From Dorea_D sp963559605 (lineage in GTDB: Bacteria > Bacillota > Clostridia > Lachnospirales > Lachnospiraceae): 64,000 nt of DNA. Position numbers and translations under genes: made by a program. Below are positions 8,847 through 17,328 of the stretch, piece by piece. Below the pieces are notes generated by a model, which saw nothing but the letters and a program-made list of their open reading frames with translations, did not search any database and was not told the DNA's origin. Position 1 is the stretch's first letter. Every line of letters starts with the position of its first letter. The stretch lies in contig CAUWLL010000006.1 in the NCBI GenBank assembly GCA_963559605.1, positions 24,100 through 88,099 of the forward strand, given 5' to 3'.

Positions 8847-9536
8847 ATGAAAGTATTACAGACCAAGAATTTGAAAAAGTATTACGGAGAAGGGGATACC
8901 CTTGTAAAAGCATTGGATGGAGTAAATATTCAGGTGGAACAGGGAGAGTTTGTTTCTATTGTGGGAACCAGCGGGAGTGGAAAGAGCACGCTGCTTCATA
9001 TGCTGGGCGGATTAGACAGACCGACATCCGGCTCGGTAGTAGTGGGGGGAAAGGATATTTCCAAGCTGACAGACGAGCAGCTTACGATCTTTCGCAGAAG
9101 AAAGATTGGATTTGTATTTCAGAGTTATAATCTGGTACCGGTGCTGAATGTATATGAAAATATTGTGCTTCCTGTGGAGCTGGATGGAAATAAAATTGAT
9201 AAAAACTATGTGGAAGATATTATCGAAATTCTGGGACTGGAATCTAAGAAATACAATCTCCCAAGCCAATTGTCGGGCGGACAGCAGCAGAGAGTGGCAA
9301 TTGCAAGAGCGTTGGCGGCAAAGCCCGCCATTATCCTAGCAGACGAGCCGACCGGAAATCTGGATTCTGTTACCAGTCAGGATGTGTTAAGTCTTTTGAA
9401 GGTAACCGGAGAAAGATTTGGGCAGACAGTGGTGATGATCACTCACAACGAAGAAATCGCACAGATGGCAGATCGTCTGGTACGCATTGAGGACGGCAGG
9501 ATCGTGTCTGACAAAGGCGGTGAGTCTCATGCGTAA
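8847..9536 (+). CDS. ABC transporter ATP-binding protein (BceA/MacB-type)
   Basis: 229-residue nucleotide-binding subunit. It has Walker A GTSGSGKS (about 40-47), Q-loop FVFQSYNL, signature LSGGQQQRVAIARAL, Walker B IILADEPTGNLD and switch His in VMITHNEE. This is the LolD/MacB/BceA subfamily, which pairs with FtsX-type permeases and acts mechanically rather than as a classical importer. A GGGGGAAAGGAA ribosome site precedes the ATG. The gene overlaps the permease start by 8 bp. With the preceding regulator/kinase it forms a peptide-antibiotic sensing and resistance module. Confidence 0.96.
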   Translation: MKVLQTKNLKKYYGEGDTLVKALDGVNIQVEQGEFVSIVGTSGSGKSTLLHMLGGLDRPTSGSVVVGGKDISKLTDEQLTIFRRRKIGFVFQSYNLVPVLNVYENIVLPVELDGNKIDKNYVEDIIEILGLESKKYNLPSQLSGGQQQRVAIARALAAKPAIILADEPTGNLDSVTSQDVLSLLKVTGERFGQTVVMITHNEEIAQMADRLVRIEDGRIVSDKGGESHA

Positions 9537-12132
9537 AGTAAAAAACAAGAAAGTGATCAGAAATCTTTCAGACAAAAGTTTTCGGGCAAATCGGACGAGA
9601 AATTTCATAGCGGTGCTCGCCATCGCGTTGACTGCCATGCTGTTTACCACATTGTTTACCATTGGTATCGGGACGATGGAAAATTTCCAGCGCCAGACAA
9701 TGATGCAGGCGGGAGGGGATTCCCATGGCGTTATCAAAAATGTTACAAAGAAACAGTATGATAAATTATCCAAACACAAGCTGATAAAAGAAAGCGCCCC
9801 TTGTATGCTGGTGGCAGACGGAGTAGAAAACCCGGAGTTTTTAAAGCGACATGTGGAGATGTGGTACTATCCGCAGGAATGGTACCCCCACCTTTTTTTA
9901 GAGATCATAGACGGAAAAGCCCCAAAAACAGAAAATGAGATTTTGCTAGACGAAACTTCCATGGAACTGCTGGGAAAGAAGCCGGAGGCAGGACAGGAAG
10001 TAACGCTGACACTTCGGGTGAAAAGCCGGGATAAGGAGACGGTGAGGCGTACCTTCACAGTGTCCGGTGTGCTTAAGGCCTCCGGCGGTATGAATGTGGG
10101 ATTTGCCGTAGTGTCGGAGGATTATCAGAAAGCATATGCCAAGGAACTGATAAATACGCAGAAAGAAGACGGCTCCAGCGTAGGCGTTATCCGTATGGAC
10201 GTGATGTTTTCGAATGCCTTCAATATTCAGGATAAGCTGGATAAAATCATTACAGAAAGCGGTTACTCTGTGACAGAAGGAGATGCAGATTATATTGCAA
10301 GCAACGGAAACTGGGCGTATATTTCTGATGGCGGTGAGAAAGATCCGTTTACTATCATAGGGGCAGTGGGGGGATTGTTGCTCATTTTACTTACCGGGTA
10401 TTTGATTATTTATAATGTATTCCAGATTTCGGTTATGAAGGACATCCGGTATTATGGATTATTAAAAACGATCGGAACGACAGGAAAGCAGGTAAAGCGT
10501 ATTCTTCGGAGACAGGCATTAAAGTTATCTCTTATGGGAATTCCGATTGGTTTGATCGCAGGATTTTTTATCGGGAAATGGATCGTACCACTGGTGCTTG
10601 CCCGTACAGATTTTGCAAATGAGGAAGCAGTCGTTACTATGAATCCGATGATTTTCATAGGTTCAGCTGTCTTTGCGCTGGCTACGGTGTTTATTTCCGT
10701 TCGTAAACCGGCGAAGATAGCGGCGAAAGTGTCTCCGGTGGAGGCGGTGCGTTATACGGACAGTAACGTGGGAAAGAAAAAGCAGAAAAAATCCACAGAT
10801 GGCGGAAAGCTTTGGAAAATGGCGCTTTCCAACATTGGAAGAAGCAAGAAGCGTACGGTTGTCATAATTGCGTCCTTGTCTCTGGCAGTGGTATTATTAA
10901 ACAGTATTTTTACTCTGACCGGTTCCTTTGATAAGGATACGTATTTGAAGAAATTTATTACTTCAGATGTGGTGATCGGAAATGCAAATTATTTTAATTG
11001 TGATTACTATGGGGGCGCAAGCGACGATATTGAGACGGTTCGCTTATCAGAATCTTTCATTGAGGCTTGCGAATCTCAGGAGGGATTTGAAAAAGGCGGA
11101 AGACTTTATGGCGTGAGAGGAAAAGTAGGGCTGGATACGGAGACTTATGAAGCGCCGGATTATATTCCAAGAGATGAAAATGGTGATTACTATGAAATGT
11201 TTGGTTCTGACAAGCAGGTGTATGGAAAGATAAATGATACGACTTACGATACCGCGTTTTATGGCATGGAGGATTTTCTTTTTAATATTGTTGATGTGTG
11301 GGAAGGGGAAGATGATGTAGCAGTTCTTCGAGAAAAACTTGCAACCGGAGATTATATCCTTTCTGCAACGCCGACAGATGATAATGATTTTGTGTATGAA
11401 GATAAGATCATGCATCATGCGGGAGATAAGGTTACCCTTGTACTTCCAAACGGAATGAAGAGAGAAGTAGAAATCTTGGCGGTTATCAAAGAGAATTATT
11501 ATGGATTGACGGATCGTGTGGGCGCTAATTTTATGTACTATACCTGTGCAGAAGTATTTAAGAAATGGGTATCTGACGAGTTCCTTATGAGCTATGCCTG
11601 TGATGTAGAAGACAATAAAGAAGCAGAGTTCGACCAGTTTCTGAAAGAATATACGGAGACGGCAGAACCGCTTATGAATTATGAGTCTAAGGAATATTGG
11701 CTGGAACAATACGAAGGCATGATGGGTCTTATTCTATTAGTCGGCGGACTTCTCACCCTAGTAGTCGCAGTGATTGGAATCTTGAATTTCGTCAACTCTA
11801 TTCTTACAGGAATGGTGACGAGACAGAAAGAATTTGTCATGATGCAGGCAATCGGAATGACGAAAAAACAGCTTACGAAAATGCTTGTGTTAGAGGGTGT
11901 ATGTTATGCAGTATTTACAATGATTGCTTCGTTTGGGCTGGGAAGTGTCTTTTCACTGACAGTTCTCCGGATGCTGACAGGAGGGTTGTGGTTCCTGAAA
12001 TATCGGTTTGTGATATGGCCGATGCTTGCAGTATTTCCGGTACTTCTTATTCTCGGAATATTGATTCCGTGGGTTTCTTATAAAGGGCAGAAAAAGAGAA
12101 GTCTGATCGATGAAATACGGGAAAACGAATAA
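9529..12132 (+). CDS. FtsX-family ABC transporter permease (BceB-like)
   Basis: 867 residues from the ATG at 9529, which overlaps the ATPase gene by 8 bp; an in-frame ATG at 9487 lies deeper in that gene and is less likely. One N-terminal helix (about 20-42) is followed by an external domain, then two FtsX blocks with helices around 290-315, 340-365, 390-410, 450-475 and three near the C terminus (about 745-850). A large external region lies between (about 480-735). It is longer than classical BceB (about 650), so the two-FtsX-domain YtrF/MacB-like plan fits better. It ends at a strong terminator shared with the convergent minus-strand genes. Confidence 0.92.
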   Translation: MRKVKNKKVIRNLSDKSFRANRTRNFIAVLAIALTAMLFTTLFTIGIGTMENFQRQTMMQAGGDSHGVIKNVTKKQYDKLSKHKLIKESAPCMLVADGVENPEFLKRHVEMWYYPQEWYPHLFLEIIDGKAPKTENEILLDETSMELLGKKPEAGQEVTLTLRVKSRDKETVRRTFTVSGVLKASGGMNVGFAVVSEDYQKAYAKELINTQKEDGSSVGVIRMDVMFSNAFNIQDKLDKIITESGYSVTEGDADYIASNGNWAYISDGGEKDPFTIIGAVGGLLLILLTGYLIIYNVFQISVMKDIRYYGLLKTIGTTGKQVKRILRRQALKLSLMGIPIGLIAGFFIGKWIVPLVLARTDFANEEAVVTMNPMIFIGSAVFALATVFISVRKPAKIAAKVSPVEAVRYTDSNVGKKKQKKSTDGGKLWKMALSNIGRSKKRTVVIIASLSLAVVLLNSIFTLTGSFDKDTYLKKFITSDVVIGNANYFNCDYYGGASDDIETVRLSESFIEACESQEGFEKGGRLYGVRGKVGLDTETYEAPDYIPRDENGDYYEMFGSDKQVYGKINDTTYDTAFYGMEDFLFNIVDVWEGEDDVAVLREKLATGDYILSATPTDDNDFVYEDKIMHHAGDKVTLVLPNGMKREVEILAVIKENYYGLTDRVGANFMYYTCAEVFKKWVSDEFLMSYACDVEDNKEAEFDQFLKEYTETAEPLMNYESKEYWLEQYEGMMGLILLVGGLLTLVVAVIGILNFVNSILTGMVTRQKEFVMMQAIGMTKKQLTKMLVLEGVCYAVFTMIASFGLGSVFSLTVLRMLTGGLWFLKYRFVIWPMLAVFPVLLILGILIPWVSYKGQKKRSLIDEIRENE

Positions 12133-12139
12133 TATAGGC

Positions 12140-12175
12140 AAAAATGGGAATCAAGAGCGATTCCCATTTTTTGCC
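12140..12175. terminator. Bidirectional terminator
   Basis: AAAATGGGAATC pairs with GATTCCCATTTT across a 6-base loop, with T-runs on both strands. It serves the FtsX permease operon on the plus strand and overlaps the last codons of the minus-strand 4Fe-4S gene. Confidence 0.9.
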
Positions 12176-12735
12176 TTGCATATAAGTTGTGTCATTGTTC
12201 CCATTGGACAGTATACACACCAGGAGCGAGGTTTGAACAAAAGCATAGTCAGAAAACCAAGGATGGTAGAGGTGAGCATGACACTGTAAAATCCAAAGGC
12301 AAACTGTGCTACGCCGTCGGAAAATAGTGTGCCGTGGTATGCCCAGTGCCAGGGCATTTTAAAAGTCCAAAGTAAAGTTACTGCTGTTTTTAAGTTTTTT
12401 GTTCCGGCAAATACCAGATAGGTATTCCATAACATAAGAAAGAACATTGCAAAGAAGAAGATCAAAAATCCATAGCGGAAATAAGGGGAACGCATCCATT
12501 TCGGAATATCTTTCTTCCGGGAAAGTCCGAATCTGCCGCCTACAAGGGAGAATAACTGCCCCCTTCCACAATATTTGTTACAGTAAGCCTTGTTTCCGTT
12601 TGCGACGGATATAATGAGCGGAATAAAAAAACAAAGCAGTCCCAGCCATGCAAACAGGATGTTAAAAAAACCCAGAATAAGATAGGTAAGTGAAGCAATC
12701 CAGAGATAGTCATACCATTTCTTTTTTTCTTTCAT
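12151..12735 (-). CDS. Membrane 4Fe-4S-type protein (NapH/YccM-like)
   Basis: 194 residues, with about four or five membrane helices. The start at 12735 has a GGAGG site; longer in-frame starts run into the ferredoxin gene. Two cysteine motifs sit at helix ends: CNKYCGRGQ near residue 65 and CVYCPMGTM near the C terminus. These resemble the CxxxCP pairs of NapH, NosR and YccM polyferredoxins, which pass electrons across the membrane. The soluble ferredoxin part is a separate upstream gene overlapping by 4 bp (ATGA). Electron-transfer role inferred from motifs; partner unknown. Confidence 0.8.
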   Translation of the reverse strand: MKEKKKWYDYLWIASLTYLILGFFNILFAWLGLLCFFIPLIISVANGNKAYCNKYCGRGQLFSLVGGRFGLSRKKDIPKWMRSPYFRYGFLIFFFAMFFLMLWNTYLVFAGTKNLKTAVTLLWTFKMPWHWAYHGTLFSDGVAQFAFGFYSVMLTSTILGFLTMLLFKPRSWCVYCPMGTMTQLICKAKNGNRS

Positions 12736-12929
12736 GATGTTGATTCCTCCAATGTGATAATACTTGCGGGACATTCTTTTGTACATTTTCCGCAGCCAAT
12801 ACATAATTCGGTGTTAATTTCAGCGTATATTCCTCTGGGAATGGAAATTGCGTTTCTTGGACATACCTTTATACAGCAGCCACATGCAACACATTCCCGG
12901 GTGTTTACGACAGCTTTTCGTTTCGCCAT
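12732..12929 (-). CDS. 2[4Fe-4S] ferredoxin
   Basis: Small 65-residue ferredoxin with two complete clusters: CVACGCCIKVCP (about 15-26) and CIGCGKCTKECP (about 43-54). This is the CxxCxxCxxxCP spacing of clostridial 2[4Fe-4S] ferredoxins. It carries low-potential electrons. It is translated just before, and coupled to, the membrane 4Fe-4S protein by a 4-bp overlap, so the pair looks like a split polyferredoxin that feeds or drains a membrane redox step. Confidence 0.95.
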   Translation of the reverse strand: MAKRKAVVNTRECVACGCCIKVCPRNAISIPRGIYAEINTELCIGCGKCTKECPASIITLEESTS

Positions 12930-13020
12930 ATATGCCTCCTCTTGTTTTTTGCCAGCATATCACGAAGGATGGGAAGGATTCAGTGACAAAGTTACAAGAC
13001 AAGAGAGTCCGCTTGTAGGC

Positions 13021-13049
13021 TTGACATACTACTCCTGTAGGAGTAGTAT
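13021..13049 (+). promoter_or_regulatory. Promoter overlaid by an inverted repeat (putative operator) of the DUF3990/HTH module
   Basis: TTGACA at 13021-13026, a 17-bp spacer and TAGTAT at 13044-13049 form a near-consensus SigA promoter. A perfect 10-bp inverted repeat, ATACTACTCC (13026-13035), TGTA, GGAGTAGTAT (13040-13049), fills the spacer and -10 box exactly. A dimeric repressor bound there would block polymerase. The HTH protein of the second gene is the natural candidate. Confidence 0.8.
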
Positions 13050-13072
13050 TAAGGCGAAGGAGGAGATGAAAA

Positions 13073-13741
13073 ATGAAATTATATCATGGTTCAGAATATA
13101 TTATTTCCGCGCCGGAGTATGGAAAAGGGAAAGTGTATAATGATTACGGACAGGGATTTTATTGTACAGAAGTAATCGATATGGCGAAAGAGTGGGCGGT
13201 AGATAAAAGCAGAAATGGATATGCCAATGCATATGAATTGAAAGAGGGAAAACTGTCCGTCCTGAATCTCAATGACCCAGAGTATTGTATTTTGCACTGG
13301 TTGGCAATACTTTTAGAGAATAGAAGTTTTGATATGCCTTCTGCATTGGCGGCAGAGGCAAAGGAATATTTATTAGAGATTTTTTTGCCGGATTATAGAA
13401 ACTATGATGTGATTCAGGGCTATCGTGCGGACGACAGTTATTTTTCTTTTGCACAGGACTTTATCAATGGTACGATTTCTTATCGACAGTTGAACCGTGC
13501 GCTTTTCTTGGGGGAGTTAGGGCAGCAGACAGTATTAATAAGCGAGAAAGCCTTTGAAAATCTGAAGTTTACCGGATATGAAGTGGCAGAGCACGAAAAG
13601 TGGTTTGCGAAGAAGGAACTGCGTGACAGAACAGCAAGACGGGAATATTTTGATGTAGAGAGGAATAAACGGCAGAAAGGTGATATTTATATTGTACAGA
13701 TTATGGATGAGGAGATGACGGCAGATGATTTGCGCTTATGA
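13073..13741 (+). CDS. DUF3990 protein, ADP-ribosyltransferase-like putative toxin
   Basis: 222 residues. The N-terminal half has the DUF3990 pattern: YHGSEYII at the start, then a NDYGQGFYCTE block and a MAKEWA helix. This matches the histidine-containing first strand and the aromatic/threonine strand of ADP-ribosyltransferase folds, the superfamily in which I recall DUF3990 being placed. The C-terminal 60 residues are charged and helical. AAGGAGGAG precedes the ATG. The 17-bp overlap with a downstream HTH gene and the operator-covered promoter suggest a toxin-antitoxin or autoregulated effector module. Toxic activity and target are not visible in the sequence. Confidence 0.8.
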   Translation: MKLYHGSEYIISAPEYGKGKVYNDYGQGFYCTEVIDMAKEWAVDKSRNGYANAYELKEGKLSVLNLNDPEYCILHWLAILLENRSFDMPSALAAEAKEYLLEIFLPDYRNYDVIQGYRADDSYFSFAQDFINGTISYRQLNRALFLGELGQQTVLISEKAFENLKFTGYEVAEHEKWFAKKELRDRTARREYFDVERNKRQKGDIYIVQIMDEEMTADDLRL

Positions 13742-14378
13742 TGAATTATATTTGGACAAAGCGAGAACCGCACTGGCGAGAATGTTTGATTTTGCGGTGT
13801 ATGACTTAAAATACAAGCTTTCTGATTTCTTCCGTATTTTTGCACACTCATATACTGCAAGACAGTTTGAAAGAGGAGAGGCATCTGTGGTTGTGGGACG
13901 TTCAGGGGTGGAACTCACCTATATTGTGACAGAGGGAGAACGTTCTTATGAAATAGAGGTGAAACCCAGATTTACAGCAAACCGGAGCCGGGAATATTGG
14001 CTTGGGTGGGCGCTTGCATACTATCAGTGGAGAATGAATTTGTCATTTTTAGAGATAGAAAAATACTTGGAAATAGAAGATTTGCTGGAACTATATTCTC
14101 CTTATCATGAAATGGATGTTCATCATTTTGTAGAGCGTGTAAATGAAATGTATGTGACGGCAAAAAAAGATACCAATCTGAAATTGCAGAGAATGAAAGC
14201 CGGTTTTACACAAAAAGAGCTGGCAGACCAGACCGGTATTCCCATTCGAACCATTCAACAGTATGAGCAGAAGCAGAAAAATATCAATAAGGCTTCTGCA
14301 GAATATCTTTTGATACTTTCAAGGGCGCTTGTATGTGAGCCGGAACGCTTGCTGGAACCGGAGATTGATTTTAAATGA
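13725..14378 (+). CDS. HTH (XRE-type) protein partnered with DUF3990, putative antitoxin/repressor
   Basis: 217 residues in two parts. The N-terminal about 140 residues are a helical domain (LARMFDFAVYDLKY, ARQFERGE, VGRSGVELTY) that I have seen repeatedly beside DUF3990 genes. The C-terminal about 60 residues are an XRE helix-turn-helix (MKAGFTQKELADQTGIPIRTI). The gene starts inside the DUF3990 gene with a GAGGAG site, so the two are translationally coupled. Inference: the N-terminal domain neutralises the DUF3990 protein and the HTH binds the 10-4-10 inverted repeat over the shared promoter. Antitoxin second in the operon is a recognised but less common order. Confidence 0.82.
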   Translation: MICAYDELYLDKARTALARMFDFAVYDLKYKLSDFFRIFAHSYTARQFERGEASVVVGRSGVELTYIVTEGERSYEIEVKPRFTANRSREYWLGWALAYYQWRMNLSFLEIEKYLEIEDLLELYSPYHEMDVHHFVERVNEMYVTAKKDTNLKLQRMKAGFTQKELADQTGIPIRTIQQYEQKQKNINKASAEYLLILSRALVCEPERLLEPEIDFK

Positions 14379-14470
14379 TCAGGTGTGGCGAAAATAAGGA
14401 TTCATAGAATCTTAAAGATTTTCTTTCTGAAATCTTAAAAAAGACATGTGAAAGCTATCTATTTGCAGAA

Positions 14471-14572
14471 ATGCTTTTCAAAGATAAGACCGTGAAAGTG
14501 TTGAGTGCATTGGCATTTATCGGGACAGTAGGTCTGCTTGGATTGGTGGGGCTATTGCTGGCAGTGAATTGA
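14471..14572 (+). CDS. Possible 33-residue membrane peptide or gene remnant
   Basis: An ATG at 14471 opens 33 codons: a charged start (MLFKDKTVKV) and one hydrophobic helix rich in Leu/Gly/Ala, ending AVN. The frame is also open upstream to a TAG at about 14410, without a good start or ribosome site, so it may be the tail of a decayed gene. It lies in the 358-bp gap between the DUF3990 module and a terminator. No function can be assigned; the rest of the gap shows nothing else. Confidence 0.3.
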   Translation: MLFKDKTVKVLSALAFIGTVGLLGLVGLLLAVN

Positions 14573-14593
14573 AAATATAATAGAAGAAAGCGG

Positions 14594-14646
14594 AAAAGCC
14601 ATTGTGTCGCAGGTGAGAAATTCTCTGTGACACAATGGCTTTTTCA
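14594..14646 (+). terminator. Strong intrinsic terminator
   Basis: A 15-bp perfect stem, AAAAGCCATTGTGTC (14594-14608) with GACACAATGGCTTTT (14629-14643), and a terminal T-run. It insulates the DUF3990/HTH region from the alcohol dehydrogenase operon. Confidence 0.88.
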
Positions 14647-14659
14647 GCGCTATCTACGG

Positions 14660-14688
14660 TTGTAAATTGTGTGGATATTGTCTATAAT
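14660..14688 (+). promoter_or_regulatory. SigA-type promoter of the alcohol dehydrogenase operon
   Basis: TTGTAA at 14660-14665, 17-bp spacer, perfect TATAAT at 14683-14688, giving a leader of about 40 bases before the ATG at 14737. Confidence 0.75.
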
Positions 14689-14736
14689 GAAAGTTAGTGA
14701 AAATCATAATTTAAACTACGAAAGGAGATTACATAT

Positions 14737-15921
14737 ATGCAAAGTTTTAATCTATACACACCGACTGAGATCGTCTTCGGTAAGGGTGTGGAAAATCAGA
14801 CGGGAGCGCTTGCAAAGAAGTATGGAGCTTCGAAAGCTGTCCTTGTATATGGCGGCGGAAGTGCAGTGAAAAGCGGGCTGATCGGACGTGTGGAAGAATC
14901 TTTAAAGGCAGAAGGTATTGCGTATATTGAGCTTCCGGGTGTCAAACCAAATCCACGCATGTCTCTTGCAAGAGAAGGTGTGGAAAAAGCGCTTGCATTT
15001 GGCGCAGACCTGATCTTGGCTATAGGTGGCGGAAGCGCTATTGATACTGCGAAAGCGGTGGCTGTAGGGGCAGCGAACGAAGGCACAGACATCCGTGAGT
15101 TTTGGGCAGGAAAAGAGAAGATTACGAAAGCCCTTCCGGTAGGCGTGGTTCTTACGATTTCTGCAGCGGGAAGCGAGATGAGTGACTCTGCGGTACTTAC
15201 CAATGATGAAACGCATAAAAAGGGCGGTGTGAATACGGATTTGGTCCGTCCTGTATTTGCAGTGATGAACCCGGAGCTTACCCGGACACTTCCGAAATAT
15301 CAGCTCACCTGCGGTATTGTAGATATTTTCATGCACACCATTGAACGTTATTTTACCCCGGTTGCCGGAAACGAGCTGACAGATGAAATTGCAGAAGGTC
15401 TTATGCGTACGCTGATCCGCAATGGGCTGAAAGCATTTGAGGATCCACAGGACTATGACGCGCTCAGTGAGATCATGTGGTGCGGAAGTCTGTCACACAA
15501 CAACCTGACGGGGCTTGGCAGACCGAAGGATTTTGCATGCCACAAGTTAGGGCACGAGATCGGCGGTATGTTTGACGAAGCACACGGTGCAACCCTTTCC
15601 GCAGTGTGGGGAAGCTGGGCAAGATATGTATATAAGCTGGATGTTCCGAGATTTGCCAATTATGGTAAAAAGGTATGGAATATCGAGAAGGACAGTGAAG
15701 AAGAAGCGGCAGTTGCGGCGATTGAGAGAACAGAGGCATTTTTCAAGAGCCTGGATATGCCGATCAGTATCGGACAGCTTGCAATTGGCGTACAGCCGGA
15801 GGAGACACTTCGGAAAATGGCAGACAGCGCTACCAAAGGAGATACGGTCAGACTTGGCTGTTTCAAGCAATTAAATATGCAGGATATGTATGAGATTTAC
15901 AAATTGGCGAATCACGAGTAA
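14737..15921 (+). CDS. Iron-containing alcohol dehydrogenase (butanol dehydrogenase-like)
   Basis: 394-residue group III alcohol dehydrogenase. The NAD(P)-binding half has GGGSAVKSG (about 37-45) and GGGSAIDTAKA (about 96-106). The metal-binding half has HTIERYF, CHKLGHEIGG and EAHGATLSAVW, which supply the His ligands of the catalytic iron. The sequence is closest in style to clostridial NADH-dependent butanol dehydrogenase BdhA/YqhD relatives. It reduces aldehydes or oxidises alcohols in the cytosol. First gene of an apparent four-gene run with an ornithine-cyclodeaminase-like enzyme, RidA and Mrp, so the physiological substrate may belong to amino acid breakdown. AAAGGAG precedes the start. 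Confidence 0.95.
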   Translation: MQSFNLYTPTEIVFGKGVENQTGALAKKYGASKAVLVYGGGSAVKSGLIGRVEESLKAEGIAYIELPGVKPNPRMSLAREGVEKALAFGADLILAIGGGSAIDTAKAVAVGAANEGTDIREFWAGKEKITKALPVGVVLTISAAGSEMSDSAVLTNDETHKKGGVNTDLVRPVFAVMNPELTRTLPKYQLTCGIVDIFMHTIERYFTPVAGNELTDEIAEGLMRTLIRNGLKAFEDPQDYDALSEIMWCGSLSHNNLTGLGRPKDFACHKLGHEIGGMFDEAHGATLSAVWGSWARYVYKLDVPRFANYGKKVWNIEKDSEEEAAVAAIERTEAFFKSLDMPISIGQLAIGVQPEETLRKMADSATKGDTVRLGCFKQLNMQDMYEIYKLANHE

Positions 15922-15946
15922 AGGATAGATGAGAGAGGAATGGACT

Positions 15947-16897
15947 ATGATTGTATTAGATAAGAAGCAGATTGAAGCAGTCATCGATTTAAACGGGATG
16001 ATGGATCAGATTGAGGAGGCATACCGCATTTTCGGAAGCGGGGATTTTTATATGCCGCCAAGACCAAGTGTGGAAGATAAGAACAAAACCATGCTTTATA
16101 TGCCATGCTATACAAAAGAAGTAATCGGTACAAAGATTTTAAGTATTTTCCCGGATAATGCAAAACTAGGACTTCCGTCCATTGACGGGATCGTGTACTT
16201 AAATGATTATGAGACAGGGAAACCGCTGGCGGTTATGGACGGACAGACGGTAACTGCATGGCGTACAGGAGCTGTAGGCGGTGTGGGGATCCGTCATTTA
16301 TCCAGAAAAGACTGTCACACGGTAGGAATCGTAGGCGCGGGCGTGCAGGGATTCCATCAGGCGCTTTATGCATGTGCGGCGCGAGACATTCACACGGTGT
16401 ATGTATTTAATCACAGTGACCGCGATCTTACAGACTATTTGCACAGACTGGAAAAAGCTATTGATAATCCGGCTACAAAAGTAGTACAATGTAAGACAGT
16501 GGAAGAGCTTGTGAAAAACAGTGAGATTATCTGTACAGCTACTCCGGCAAATGCTCCGGTACTTCCTGATGATAAGGAATTATTAAAGGGAAAATGTATC
16601 ATTGCGATCGGTTCTTATACACCGGATATGCGCGAGATTCCGGATGTGATCTGGGATTTGACAGATAAGGTTTATATCGAGCTTCCATATGCGTGTGAAG
16701 AAAGTGGGGATTTAAGCCAGCCGATCAAGGAAGGACGTCTTACCGAAGATCAGACGATACTGATGAGCGATTATCTGGCAGCAGGTCCGAGAGAGATTAC
16801 GGATAAAGAGGAGACCACCTATTTCAAATCGGTAGGTATGGCGCTCTTTGACGTATGCATCGCACAGAAAATTTTAGAAATGGCAAAGGAGAATTAA
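15947..16897 (+). CDS. Ornithine cyclodeaminase / mu-crystallin family protein
   Basis: 316 residues from ATG 15947 (GAGAGGAA site); an in-frame ATG at 15929 adds six residues without a better site. The family uses NAD(P) to make or reduce cyclic imines and keto-imines: ornithine cyclodeaminase, alanine dehydrogenase, ketimine reductase. Visible features are TKILSIFPDN, the SxDGxVYLND stretch, AWRTGAVGGVG and the Rossmann motif VGIVGAGVQGFHQ (about 124-136). It is 25 bp after the alcohol dehydrogenase gene and 4 bp before ridA. The neighbouring enamine/imine deaminase fits an imine-forming reaction. Exact substrate undecided. Confidence 0.93.
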   Translation: MIVLDKKQIEAVIDLNGMMDQIEEAYRIFGSGDFYMPPRPSVEDKNKTMLYMPCYTKEVIGTKILSIFPDNAKLGLPSIDGIVYLNDYETGKPLAVMDGQTVTAWRTGAVGGVGIRHLSRKDCHTVGIVGAGVQGFHQALYACAARDIHTVYVFNHSDRDLTDYLHRLEKAIDNPATKVVQCKTVEELVKNSEIICTATPANAPVLPDDKELLKGKCIIAIGSYTPDMREIPDVIWDLTDKVYIELPYACEESGDLSQPIKEGRLTEDQTILMSDYLAAGPREITDKEETTYFKSVGMALFDVCIAQKILEMAKEN

Positions 16898-16901
16898 GAG
16901 T

Positions 16902-17276
16902 ATGAAAGTAGTAGCAACAGACAAAGCACCAAAAGCATTAGGACCATATTCACAGGGGTACGTTCACAACGGTATATTCTATTCCGCAGGGCAGATTCCT
17001 ATTGATCCGGCAGTAGACGCAGTTGTGGCAGAGACTATCGAAGAGCAGACAGAGCAGGTTTGTAAGAACTTTGCGGCTGTCTTAGAGGCGGCAGGCTCTT
17101 CTTTTGACAAAGTGTTAAAAACAACATGTTTCTTAGCAGATATGGGTGATTTCGCTGCATTTAATGAAGTATATGCAAAATATTTTACGTCAAAACCGGC
17201 AAGAAGCTGTGTGGCAGTAAAGACACTTCCAAAGAATGTGAAATGTGAAGTGGAGCTTATCGCAGTAGTTGAGTAG
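16902..17276 (+). CDS. ridA: RidA family enamine/imine deaminase
   Basis: 124-residue member of the RidA (YjgF/YER057c/UK114) family, which hydrolyses reactive enamines and imines such as 2-aminoacrylate to keto acids and ammonia. It shows GPYSQG (about 17-22), FYSAGQIPIDP, the KTTCFLADM strand, the key Arg in ARSCVAV (about 104-110) and the C-terminal VKCEVELIAVVE. It is separated by 4 bp from the ornithine-cyclodeaminase-like gene, suggesting protection against, or processing of, the imine made by that enzyme. Complete length. Confidence 0.96.
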   Translation: MKVVATDKAPKALGPYSQGYVHNGIFYSAGQIPIDPAVDAVVAETIEEQTEQVCKNFAAVLEAAGSSFDKVLKTTCFLADMGDFAAFNEVYAKYFTSKPARSCVAVKTLPKNVKCEVELIAVVE

Positions 17277-17328
17277 AGCGCTTGGTGAGACAGATGTATC
17301 AATGGATAATAGAAAGGATATGAGTATT

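Noticed and set aside
11047..11709. A 220-codon minus-strand reading frame inside the FtsX permease gene
   Set aside because: It is antisense to a clear membrane-protein gene, has a Lys/Ile/Phe-skewed composition, no ribosome site and no recognisable domain.
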